Shown: positions 16,763 to 24,298, numbered from the stretch's first letter. The stretch is 47,555 bases of DNA from Myxococcales bacterium (GCA_016794465.1 JAEUKA010000006.1:1-47555), one strand, 5' to 3'. A program made the numbers and translations. The notes: generated from the sequence alone by a model not told the origin.

Positions 16763-17626
16763 CTAACCCTCCACGCCGATTCGCCGATGATGCAGTGCCG
16801 GCAGTTCGCTGCGAATCTTATGCAAGGACAGCAGGTCCAGCTCGGCCACCGCCACGCCTTCCCCATCGGGACAGTCACACAACACCGTCCCCCACGGGTC
16901 CACGATCAAGCTGTGACCATAGGTGTAGCGCGTCGGACTGTGCCGCCCCTGCTGCGCCGCTGCGAGGACAAAGCACTGGTTTTCGATCGCCCGCGCCCGC
17001 AACAAGACATGCCAGTGGTCTTTGCCGGTATGAAGCGTGAAGGCCGCCGGAATCGACAGCAGCTGCGCGCCCGCCGCCACGAGACGCCGATACAGCTCGG
17101 GAAAGCGCACGTCGTAGCAGACCGACAGCCCCAGGCCGCCCCACGGCGTCGCGCTGACAATTGCCTGATCGGTTGCGCCATATTCCACAGTCGCCGACTC
17201 ACGCAGGCTGGTCGCGGCGCTTGCAAAGTGAACATCGAACAGGTGGATCTTGCGATACACCGCCGCAATGCTGCCGTCGGGACCGAGGTGAACGCTGCTG
17301 TTGAAGACTCGCTCGGGCGATCGGCCAGCCTCGGGAAGTCCGCCCAGCACCAGATGAACACCCAGTCGCTGGGCCAGCTCGCGCATGCGATCGAGAATCT
17401 CTCCTTCACCGGCAAGTGGACCCCCGGCTGCAGCCTGGGTGATCCGCACCGCCCAAGAAAACTTGTCGCGCTCATCGGAAGACAGCAGCGCAAAGTTTTC
17501 GGGCAGGACGATAAGCTCGGCGCCTCGGGCTTTGGCACGCTCACACAGCGCCGCCACAGAGGCCAAGTTGCGTGCCACCTCGGCTGTCGAGCAGAGCTGA
17601 ACCACTGCGGCTGTTAGGACCGACAT
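16763..17626 (-). CDS. Carbon-nitrogen hydrolase, Nit1/deaminated-glutathione amidase type
   Basis: The product is 287 residues. The nitrilase-superfamily triad is visible as Glu43 (LPENFALL), Lys126 (VYRKIHLFDV) and Cys170 (SVCYDVRFPELY). KIHLFDV and the CYDVRFPELY context are those of the Nit branch, which removes the amide from deaminated glutathione as metabolite repair. YGHSLIVDPWGTVL is also typical. The frame is open to 17686, but the ATG at 17626 matches the family's start; GGGAG lies unusually close to it. It is divergent from hrcA, with 42 bp between the starts. Confidence 0.8.
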   Translation of the reverse strand: MSVLTAAVVQLCSTAEVARNLASVAALCERAKARGAELIVLPENFALLSSDERDKFSWAVRITQAAAGGPLAGEGEILDRMRELAQRLGVHLVLGGLPEAGRSPERVFNSSVHLGPDGSIAAVYRKIHLFDVHFASAATSLRESATVEYGATDQAIVSATPWGGLGLSVCYDVRFPELYRRLVAAGAQLLSIPAAFTLHTGKDHWHVLLRARAIENQCFVLAAAQQGRHSPTRYTYGHSLIVDPWGTVLCDCPDGEGVAVAELDLLSLHKIRSELPALHHRRIGVEG

Positions 17627-17668
17627 CTCCCGCAGTATACTGCTTGCCGAAGAGCCATCGTCTTTCCG

Positions 17669-18709
17669 ATGCTGGAACTGAACCACCGCGCCCGCAAAAT
17701 CCTGTCGGCCATCACCCAGGAGTACCTCTCGACCGGAGAGGCCGTCGGCTCACGTACGGTCACGCGTCGCTACGGCGTTGACCTGTCACCGGCGAGCGTT
17801 CGCACCGTCATGAGCGACCTGGAAGAGCTGGGCCTCATTCGCCAGCCGCATGCCTCGGCGGGTCGGGTGCCGACCGATCTGGGCCTGCGCTTCTTTGTCG
17901 ACTCGCTGCTCAAGATTCGCCAGCTGTCGCCGCGCGATCGCGAAGAGATGGCCAGCCACTACAGCTTCTCGACGAGTGAAGTCGAAGCGGTGCTGCGCGA
18001 GGCCGGCAAGGTGCTGTCCGATCTGTCGACCCACACGGTGGTGGTGATGACGCCCCGGGTCGATCTCGACGTGCTCAAGCACATTGAGTTCGTACGAGTC
18101 AAAGAGAGCGCGGTGCTGGCAGTGCTGGTCAATACCTCTGGGCGGGTCCACAACAAGCTGGTGACACTCGACGAGCCGATCGCCAGTGACTTGCTCGAGC
18201 GGATCACCAACTACCTCAACACGCTGCTCGATGGTCGATCGCTGTCCGAGGTCCGAACGCTGGTGGCCAACGAGCTGGCCGCCGAGCGCACCCGCTACGA
18301 CGCATTGGCCCAGCTGGCGCTGCGCATGTCGGCCCAGGCGCTGCCGGCGCTGCCGCCCTCGGTGTTTGTGTCCGGCCAAGCCAACCTGCTGTCGCATGTG
18401 CTCAGCGAAGAGTCGCCGCCAACCCCCGATCGGCTGAAGGCACTGTTTCGGACGCTCGAAGATCATCGCCTGCTGCTGCGGCTCCTGGAGCAGACCGAAG
18501 CCGCGCACGGCATCCAGGTATTCATTGGTGCGGAAACATCGGTGCCGGAGCTATCGGACAAGACAGTGGTCGCGGCAAGCTACGGTCCGAACGAAAGACC
18601 CCTCGGTGCGCTCGGAGTGATCGGTCCAACCCGCATGAACTACTCGCGGGTCATTGCGCTTGTCGACTTTACTGCGCAACTTCTATCCGAAGTTGTTCGT
18701 CAGCCTTAG
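17669..18709 (+). CDS. hrcA: Heat-inducible transcription repressor HrcA with island-derived C-terminus
   Basis: The product is 346 residues. HrcA represses chaperone operons through CIRCE operators and is tuned by GroEL. The winged-helix start (ELNHRARKILSAITQEYL, GSRTVTRRYGVDLSPASVR, DLEELGLIRQPHASAGRVPT) and the C-terminal core (GPTRMNYSRVIALVDFTAQLL) are intact. The last residues after LLS (EVVRQP) come from the adjoining island. The 12-bp att repeat covers codons just before this point, and the other flank at 25505 onward continues the same frame as GVIAQNR then stop. HrcA function is probably kept because only the last six or so residues changed. I saw no CIRCE element in the window. 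Confidence 0.92.
   Translation: MLELNHRARKILSAITQEYLSTGEAVGSRTVTRRYGVDLSPASVRTVMSDLEELGLIRQPHASAGRVPTDLGLRFFVDSLLKIRQLSPRDREEMASHYSFSTSEVEAVLREAGKVLSDLSTHTVVVMTPRVDLDVLKHIEFVRVKESAVLAVLVNTSGRVHNKLVTLDEPIASDLLERITNYLNTLLDGRSLSEVRTLVANELAAERTRYDALAQLALRMSAQALPALPPSVFVSGQANLLSHVLSEESPPTPDRLKALFRTLEDHRLLLRLLEQTEAAHGIQVFIGAETSVPELSDKTVVAASYGPNERPLGALGVIGPTRMNYSRVIALVDFTAQLLSEVVRQP
18678..18689. repeat. Left attachment repeat (attL core)
   Basis: AACTTCTATCCG is inside hrcA. With the island side it forms CAACTTC-TATCC-GAAGTTG (18677-18695), a symmetric core with 7-bp arms and a 5-bp centre, as expected for a tyrosine recombinase crossover site. Confidence 0.65.
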
Positions 18710-19058
18710 CGCCCGTCGGTGTAGCACATCTTTGTAAGCTTGTGTGCCCGTTGTGAGCCTACCGGTGCGCGGTCGCTCGGCTGCCGTCTGAACACCGTCG
18801 CTATTGGGAGGACAGGCGATGTGGTCCCGCAGCCAATGAGCACCTTGTTCCGTCTAGTCCGGTCTGCCAGCGACCGAAACGCCCTGGCACGTGCATACCG
18901 GCTGCCCCCTCAGGGGCACACAGGACGACAACAAGTCCCTTGACAAGGGCATCTCCGATCAACAACCATCCTTGCCCCGAATCGCTAGGAGGTACCCAAT
19001 AGAGCACCGACTCAATCCCAAATCTAATTTTTGTATTCACAGCTCGAAGGAAATGTCC
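18710..19058 (+). other. Island left-end leader with two hairpins, no gene seen
   Basis: This 349-bp stretch holds no convincing gene. Two short hairpins occur: GCCCC-CTCA-GGGGC-type (18904-18917) and CCCTT-GAC-AAGGG (18937-18949). Both lie upstream of the unknown gene at 19059 and could form a structured 5' leader. Composition becomes AT-richer toward 19040. Confidence 0.4.
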
Positions 19059-19574
19059 ATGAAAAAGAAGCCAGTTTCAGTCCAGACCAGATTACCGAAG
19101 TCCATCGTTTCCACAGAACAGCAACCGCTCGAGTCCGATATCTGTCCTGCCTGCGGTGGGCTCCGCGACGCCACGGAGAAGGAGCCGAGCAAAGGAAGAC
19201 CTCCGATGTTCCCGCTCCCCAGCCATCTCTCCGATGGTGTACCCGTCACGTTTCGTACGAACCCACAAATGGTCCGCCTTTTCAACGAAGAGCATGCCTC
19301 GAAGGACAAGGCAGAAAATTTCTCGGCCCAGGTGCAGCAGTGGTGCACAGAAAGGGCAACTGCCCTCGGATGGGACCGAGTGTATTTCCCGCTGGCATTT
19401 CCGTTAAGGACCATGTACGCGGGGGCAGTCTTCGTGAAGACGCCTGTCGAGTCTCAACTGCGAGCCACTGCATTGGTTGGTCGGCGGTCGGACATAAAGT
19501 CCGATGCTGCTGAAGATGGCGTATCCCCTCCAGCCGGTTCTCTCAGTCCGCGACGTTCCAAACGGGTCAGTTAA
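19059..19574 (+). CDS. Island protein of unknown function
   Basis: The product is 171 residues from the ATG at 19059, chosen because GAAGGAA lies six bases upstream; an ATG at 19053 is too close to it. The N-terminus is basic (MKKKPVSVQTRLPKS), followed by one Cys pair (DICPACGGL) of zinc-knuckle type and then a mixed alpha/beta stretch (VRLFNEEHASKDKAENFSAQVQQW, then FPLAFPLRTMYAGAVF). The tail is Ser/Arg rich. There is no signal peptide. I recognise no family. The lower GC and isolated position suggest recent acquisition. A strong hairpin follows seven bases after the stop. Confidence 0.55.
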   Translation: MKKKPVSVQTRLPKSIVSTEQQPLESDICPACGGLRDATEKEPSKGRPPMFPLPSHLSDGVPVTFRTNPQMVRLFNEEHASKDKAENFSAQVQQWCTERATALGWDRVYFPLAFPLRTMYAGAVFVKTPVESQLRATALVGRRSDIKSDAAEDGVSPPAGSLSPRRSKRVS

Positions 19575-19580
19575 GAGCGA

Positions 19581-19616
19581 GCCGAGCCCATCCGCCCGAC
19601 GGGTGATGGGCTCGGC
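19581..19616 (+). terminator. Strong stem-loop terminator after the island unknown gene
   Basis: GCCGAGCCCATC (19581-19592) and GATGGGCTCGGC (19605-19616) form a perfect 12-bp GC-rich stem with a 12-base loop, starting seven bases after the stop at 19574. No T-run follows, so it may act through Rho or as an mRNA 3' stabiliser. It also faces the convergent gene ending at 19693 and could serve both. Confidence 0.65.
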
Positions 19617-19692
19617 CACCGCTCAGTCGGTAGTTGCCTGTGGCAGCAGACCCGGCAGCCTCTGTTTTGCGCCGGATGCAGTCGTCTCGACC

Positions 19693-20205
19693 CTAGTCAG
19701 GCCCCAGCCCCAGCCCCACCCGCTCCGCCGCCGCCAAACCGAGGCGGAGCAGATACTCCCACGTCCCGGCGATGGTTCTTAGGCCGAGGTGGATCTTGGC
19801 TTTTTTCACGCTGGCGTAGGTACTTGGCAGGAGGCGCGCGCAGACGTTTACTCGGCGACCTTCGGGTGCGTCATAGGTAAGTGGGTTTCCCACCGCCGTC
19901 TGAAGCCAAGCGGGAACCGCGCCGCTCTCCGGTGGACGACGACCGCCCATCGCCCGAGCCAGGTCTGTCACGGCTTGTTCAAGCGACGCAAGCCGAGGCT
20001 CTTCCGCTCTCGGTTCAATGGATGCCAGCGGAGGTGGAACCACCTGGGGCGACTCCGCTCGGGCTGCGTCGGTGCTCGTTGGCCCACTCTTCATCAGCGA
20101 GGACCAGTCTTGCTCCGTCGAGTGGCTTGTCTCTGCCCACAGGCGACTTTTCATTCGGACAGCTTTGGCTGCCAGTTCCGCCTTCAGCTGCTCGGGATCA
20201 AGCAT
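19693..20205 (-). CDS. Ribbon-helix-helix-like partner of the island ParA-like protein
   Basis: The product is 170 residues. Its ATG overlaps the end of the upstream ATPase gene by 8 bp, so the two are translationally linked. The first 100 residues are Pro/Ala/Glu-rich and probably disordered. The C-terminal part reads as strand (RVNVCARLL), helix (STYASVKKAKIHLGL) and helix (IAGTWEYLLRLGLAAAERV), a ribbon-helix-helix outline. Together with the ATPase and the upstream palindromes it looks like a centromere-binding protein of a partition cassette. The fold is inferred from pattern alone. Confidence 0.55.
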   Translation of the reverse strand: MLDPEQLKAELAAKAVRMKSRLWAETSHSTEQDWSSLMKSGPTSTDAARAESPQVVPPPLASIEPRAEEPRLASLEQAVTDLARAMGGRRPPESGAVPAWLQTAVGNPLTYDAPEGRRVNVCARLLPSTYASVKKAKIHLGLRTIAGTWEYLLRLGLAAAERVGLGLGPD

Positions 20206-21001
20206 TAGGGTCCCAGCCCTTGACGTAGACCTTCGTAGCCTTGGGCGATGGCATCGCGGGCCACGGCTGGTCCATGCCCATTCTCTGCCAAGCCATGTGT
20301 GCCAGCGACTCGACGCCGTTCAGAACATCCATCGTCGTGCCACTCCTCCGCAGGGTCCAAATGGACGCGCCTTGATCGTGCGCTTCCTTGATGGCATCCG
20401 ACTGCGGCAGCGGGTCTTCCAAAAAGCCCATGTACCGACCGACCACGCGCTGGATTGTGTGAGCGTCATGGGCCCACACTGCCGGCGGCGTTTGCCACAC
20501 TTTCACCAGCGTGATGTCGGTGTTGCTCGGCGTTCCTTGCAGCATCGTCAGCAGGTTCCGCGCCGCATCGGTGCCATCCGTGATCGCGATCAAGAGAACG
20601 CCCGGCAAGTGCCCTCCGTGCTCCTCTGGGGGCGTGTCCACGACCGCGATGTCGTGCGGACCGACGCCAAGCCGCACGGGACCTTGACGATAAAGCAGCT
20701 CGATCGCCTGGCTCTGCCGCGCACTGAGGACAGTAATCGTTCCTGGACCGCACTCTCGTCGCGCAATCGGCGGGGCTTCCGGTGGAATGCCCATGCGAGA
20801 ACGCGCATCCTCTTGCTTGTCGGTGGTCACAAACAGCACTCGCAGTCCGGTCATCGCCAGCCGCTCGGCGACTGCCACCGATAGGCAAGTCTTCCAAACG
20901 CCGCCTTTGTATGACGCAAAGACAACGGTGGGCAGAAGCGGAGCATGTTGAGAAGGAGGTTCACCGGGGATGCGCATCGAACGGATCGGATTGGCAGGCA
21001 T
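20198..21001 (-). CDS. ParA-like ATPase with atypical Walker A (KGGVWKT)
   Basis: The product is 267 residues from the ATG at 21001, with AGAGGG eight bases upstream. The ParA fold is suggested by VVFASYKGGVWKTCLSVAVA near the N-terminus, LRVLFVTTDKQEDA in the place of the DxDxQ motif, and HDIAVVDTPPEEHGGHL in the Walker B position. In typical members the Walker A is KGGVGKT or KGGTGKT; here the glycine before the second Lys is Trp (GTT TGG AAG on the coding strand). Asp in DTDAQ is changed to TTDKQ. Nucleotide binding may be altered or lost. It shares an operon with the ribbon-helix-helix gene and probably takes part in island maintenance or its own regulation. Confidence 0.7.
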   Translation of the reverse strand: MPANPIRSMRIPGEPPSQHAPLLPTVVFASYKGGVWKTCLSVAVAERLAMTGLRVLFVTTDKQEDARSRMGIPPEAPPIARRECGPGTITVLSARQSQAIELLYRQGPVRLGVGPHDIAVVDTPPEEHGGHLPGVLLIAITDGTDAARNLLTMLQGTPSNTDITLVKVWQTPPAVWAHDAHTIQRVVGRYMGFLEDPLPQSDAIKEAHDQGASIWTLRRSGTTMDVLNGVESLAHMAWQRMGMDQPWPAMPSPKATKVYVKGWDPNA

Positions 21002-21032
21002 GAGTACACCCTCTGATATGATGATCAAATGT

Positions 21033-21061
21033 AGTTTATATTACATATTTCGGATAGACAA
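21033..21061 (-). promoter_or_regulatory. Candidate promoter of the island partition-like operon
   Basis: Read on the minus strand, TTGTCT (21061-21056) and TAAACT (21038-21033) are separated by 17 bp in an AT-rich stretch unlike its surroundings. Both are four-of-six matches to consensus. The predicted start would leave a leader of about 25 bases before the ATG. Confidence 0.4.
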
Positions 21062-21116
21062 TCCCGCACTTCCATCACTCGCCAGCCACCTCGACAAGCA
21101 ACCGGCTCATGTCGCT

Positions 21117-21229
21117 GTCATATGACGCTCAGCGTCGAAGACGATGGCCGTCATATGAGCCTCATATGACGCTGTGAGCCGGTCCAGATCTCACGCTGAA
21201 CCGCTGCGCTCATGTCGCCGTCATATGAC
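21117..21229. promoter_or_regulatory. Cluster of GTCATATGAC palindromes (centromere or operator candidate)
   Basis: The perfect 10-bp palindrome GTCATATGAC occurs at 21117-21126 and 21220-21229, with one-base variants at 21150-21159 (GTCATATGAG) and 21161-21170 (CTCATATGAC). The two perfect sites lie in longer near-identical blocks starting CTCATGTCGC at 21106 and 21209, 103 bp apart. The cluster lies upstream of the ParA-like operon; the last site is in the final codons of the transporter gene. Such iterated sites upstream of a parA gene are characteristic of type Ib partition centromeres. Confidence 0.6.
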
Positions 21230-22469
21230 GCCGCGCTGGATTCACTGCGGCTCGTCTCATGACGGCAATCAGAGCCAGCCCAGTCAGCGACAGCGTCGCC
21301 AGCCCCGCAAAAAATAGGCTGTGCGGAACTCGATCCCATAGGCCCCCGATTCGACCCGCCATCCAGTAGCCCACAGCCGTCGCGCCATACCAGGCACCGA
21401 GCCAACGTCCGCCGCTCTTGGGCGGCGCAAGTCGCAGCACGAACGACGGGCCGAGCGCACAGACAAGCAGCTCGCCGACCGAGAGCAGCAGCAAACACCC
21501 GAGCAGCCAGCCCAGACTCACCCGTGAGCAGTCGGACCCGAGCAGAGCAGCAACGACCAACGGCACGAAGGCAAGGCCGGTTGCAGCCATTCCTAGTGCG
21601 ATTTTGGCGGCAGCCGTTGGTAGGCCGGGCGCGGTCTTCAGGTAAAGCAGAGCGCGCGCGAGCAGCGGCGAGACGGCCAGGACCAGACCCGCGTGCAGCG
21701 ACGCGACATAGGGAACCGGCAACTCCCAGCCAAGCAGGCGGCGGTTGGTGTTGTCGCGCGTCCACAAGAGCAACGTACTGCTCGCCTGCATCTGCGGAAC
21801 GGTGAACAGCACCGACAGGGCGCAGAGTCCGAACAGCATGACGAGGGAACCGCTGCCGTGGGTTTGGCCAGACTCTCCGGGGACAGACGTTCGGCTCTCA
21901 GCGGTCCGAAGGACAGGTGACTGCGTCTGGATGATGAGGCTCGCGGCCACGAGGCTCAGCGACGCCAGCGCAAAGGCGGCGGGCCAACCCAACCATGCGC
22001 GGGCAGTTTCACCGATGACCGGGCTTACCAGTGCGCTGACGTTGGCGAGCAGGTACATCAGCATCAAGCCTCGGTCGCGCAGTTCGGGCTCGGCGGTGAA
22101 CAGACGGCTGGCGAGGGACTGGGGTGCCAACTTCGCCGCGCCAGCCCCGAGGGCGACCAGCGTCAGACCTACATACAGCGCCGGGCGACTCTCAGCGGCC
22201 AGTAGTGCGTAACCCACGGCGGCGATGAGATATCCGAGAGCGGCAGCTCGAACGATGCCAAGACGACCATCGGTGATAGCGCCAGCCAGCAGCGGTGACA
22301 CATACGTCGCAGCGACGAAGCAGCCGAGGACTTCCGTCGCCTGGGCAGCGGTAAACCCGAGCCGTTCATTGAGGTAGAGCAAAAGCAAACTGGCGAGGAG
22401 AAAGAAGCCAAACCGCTCGCAAGCGACCGAGGCTGACAGGGACAGAAAACCGGGCGGATATCGACGCAT
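21210..22469 (-). CDS. POT/PTR-type MFS transporter
   Basis: The product is 419 residues with about 12 hydrophobic segments. SASVACERFGFFLLASLLLLYL is the family's first-helix pattern (Glu-Arg-Phe, then a Leu-rich stretch), and LLAGAITDGRLGIVRAAALG matches the loop after helix 2 in proton-coupled oligopeptide transporters. Other MFS groups cannot be excluded. The ATG at 22469 is chosen because AAGGAG lies eight bases upstream; a GTG at 22478 is too close. It lies downstream of fusion copy 3 on the same strand with a 156-bp gap, which shows no clear promoter except an isolated TTGACG near 22554. Confidence 0.7.
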   Translation of the reverse strand: MRRYPPGFLSLSASVACERFGFFLLASLLLLYLNERLGFTAAQATEVLGCFVAATYVSPLLAGAITDGRLGIVRAAALGYLIAAVGYALLAAESRPALYVGLTLVALGAGAAKLAPQSLASRLFTAEPELRDRGLMLMYLLANVSALVSPVIGETARAWLGWPAAFALASLSLVAASLIIQTQSPVLRTAESRTSVPGESGQTHGSGSLVMLFGLCALSVLFTVPQMQASSTLLLWTRDNTNRRLLGWELPVPYVASLHAGLVLAVSPLLARALLYLKTAPGLPTAAAKIALGMAATGLAFVPLVVAALLGSDCSRVSLGWLLGCLLLLSVGELLVCALGPSFVLRLAPPKSGGRWLGAWYGATAVGYWMAGRIGGLWDRVPHSLFFAGLATLSLTGLALIAVMRRAAVNPARRHMTAT

Positions 22470-22625
22470 GGGCCACACTCCTTTGAGTGAGTGGGAGCGT
22501 CATTTGTTGAGTCCGGTAAATCGAGTCGCGAACGATCCACGCACGGATGGTGTTCGTCAAGGTGGTAAAGCAGGGGTACAGATGTCGCAACTCGTGCTGT
22601 GGGGCGGCTTGGTGTCGTCTGAGAG

Positions 22626-24113
22626 CTAGCGTATGCGCTGGTAAAGCAACAGCCTTCTTGGGTGGTAATCTTTTACCATCCGCCAGTGCGCAACGGCTTG
22701 CCAGCCCTCACGGAGCATCGTTTCGTCCAGCAGTCGCTGGTCGTATCGTTTGATGTAGGCGATCGAGAAGTGCTTGGACTCGCCGCTGGTCATCTTGACG
22801 GTGGCACGGATGTCGGCGGCATAGCTGCCGGGTACCGGACACGCTGCGAAATCGAGCACGGACGTGAGCTCGGTGCTCTTGAAGCCATGGATGTATCGTC
22901 GCAGCAGGTCGCAGAACATTCGGGATTGCATCGATCGTCCCGTGCTCATGGTTTCACTGGTTCGTCCGGCAAGCAGCCGATCCTGCGCGAGGATCTCGTC
23001 GGGCTTGTCGGCAGGAGCCATGGTTTCACCGATGCTCAGCATCAGGAAATCTCCAGGCGCAAACCCCATGAGGCTGTTTCGCACAAACAGGATCTCGTTC
23101 TGCAAATTGGCGAACGTGTTGCCAAACAGACAGACCACACGCCGACGGTGCGAGCGTTCTGGCGAGTGGAGTAGCGACGTGTAGCGCCCCAAGTTGTGGA
23201 AGTTGCCTTGGATCGCATAGATGGAAACCGTCGAGCGATCGGCCAGCGCCTCGGCGGCATGACGGTACGCTGAGCAGAGCAACGGCTGACTGATATCGAG
23301 TAGATACAGGCGAAGGTTCCGGTTTCGGCGGCGCTCTAGGAGGCACTGCGCCAGTCGCACCTCGTCCTTTCCGTCGCCACAGCCAAGTCCGATGACATCC
23401 AGACCGACGGAACCAGCCCGCTCGGTGATGCACTCTGCGACGTTATCCAGGGGCATCAACATCCGAGAGACGGTGTAGTCCTCTTGCTCGGCAATCGAGT
23501 ACCACGCCGCCGCGCTGCTCGGGTCGAGGTACAGATATGTCTGCTCAAGATGCCCGCCGCGACCGTTGAGCAGCATCGTCATCTCATTGTGGAGCTTGAG
23601 AGCGTCGTACTCCGGCGTCAGCCAGCAGTTGGGTGAAAAATCCTGATGCACTCTCCGTCGGTCTGCAATGTGGTCCCCGATCGGCGTTGGGTCGATCCGC
23701 AGCTCTGGCACGGACTGAAGGTGCATGACTGTCGTGCGCGTCGGTGCCCGTCGGCCCGTCTCGACGTTGCGCAAGGTGCTCTCGGACAGGCCAGCCCGCT
23801 CGGCCAGCACCGTCCGCGATAGCCCCGCAGCCTTCCGTCGCTCCACAAGGTCCGCCCCCCACGCCCGCAGCGCTGCTGCCTCGCCACTCGGGGGCTCGAC
23901 GATACCAGCCGCAAGATGAAGCTGCTCCAGTGCCGTCGGTGGATCATGCTCCGGTGGCTCCTGTTCGGCACGCGGCAGAGAGGTTCGGAGTGTTGCCATC
24001 GCACGCTGGATGGCTACACGTTCCGTCGGTGAACCGGTCCGACTCAGGCGCTCTAGCGCCTTCATCGTAACCGAAAACGCGGCCCTAAGCGGCATGCTCT
24101 CTAACTGTTCCAC
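22626..24113 (-). CDS. XRE-HTH / EgtD-like methyltransferase fusion, copy 3 (full length, in island)
   Basis: The product is 495 residues and the most complete copy. Domain order: helical N-terminus (1-85); HTH at 88-135 (AGLSRTVLAERAGLSESTL); EgtD-like methyltransferase at about 160-365 with glycine loop GLGCGDGKDE (242-251), acidic Asp273 in LYLLDIS, GNF at 303-305 and FGNTFANL at 330-337; and a C-terminal domain at 425-490 (AYIKRYDQRLLDETMLREGW) resembling the end of EgtD. The GTG start has AGGAGG five bases upstream. It is very close to copy 1, including the upstream DNA, and more distant from copy 2. EgtD enzymes trimethylate histidine, but the fused HTH is unusual and the substrate here is unknown. 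Confidence 0.82.
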   Translation of the reverse strand: MEQLESMPLRAAFSVTMKALERLSRTGSPTERVAIQRAMATLRTSLPRAEQEPPEHDPPTALEQLHLAAGIVEPPSGEAAALRAWGADLVERRKAAGLSRTVLAERAGLSESTLRNVETGRRAPTRTTVMHLQSVPELRIDPTPIGDHIADRRRVHQDFSPNCWLTPEYDALKLHNEMTMLLNGRGGHLEQTYLYLDPSSAAAWYSIAEQEDYTVSRMLMPLDNVAECITERAGSVGLDVIGLGCGDGKDEVRLAQCLLERRRNRNLRLYLLDISQPLLCSAYRHAAEALADRSTVSIYAIQGNFHNLGRYTSLLHSPERSHRRRVVCLFGNTFANLQNEILFVRNSLMGFAPGDFLMLSIGETMAPADKPDEILAQDRLLAGRTSETMSTGRSMQSRMFCDLLRRYIHGFKSTELTSVLDFAACPVPGSYAADIRATVKMTSGESKHFSIAYIKRYDQRLLDETMLREGWQAVAHWRMVKDYHPRRLLLYQRIR

Positions 24114-24150
24114 GACATCCTCCTACACTGCCCGAGAGCTAGCACACATC

Positions 24151-24177
24151 CGACGAGCCGCAAAGCGTTTCTCGTCG
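24151..24177. promoter_or_regulatory. Inverted-repeat operator candidate upstream of fusion copy 3
   Basis: CGACGAG (24151-24157) and CTCGTCG (24171-24177) form 7-bp arms around 13 bases, about 40 bp before the GTG start at 24113. It is the counterpart of the site at 2388-2415. The surrounding conserved block is 24111-24188. The rest of the gap up to the integrase (24189-24298) shows nothing recognisable. Confidence 0.55.
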
Positions 24178-24298
24178 CTGATAGCGAAGTCTACCGTCTC
24201 AATGAAAGAGTCAGCATCGCTTGGCTAGTCGGGCCATCGTTGACTCAGCAAATTTCGCTGCCCAAGCGGGTGTTGTTGGGGTAGCTGGCCTTCGGCAG

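Noticed and set aside
17600..17669. CIRCE operator before hrcA
   Set aside because: TTAGCACTC with its inverse at 9-bp spacing is not present. TTAGCACTT near 30427 has no partner arm.
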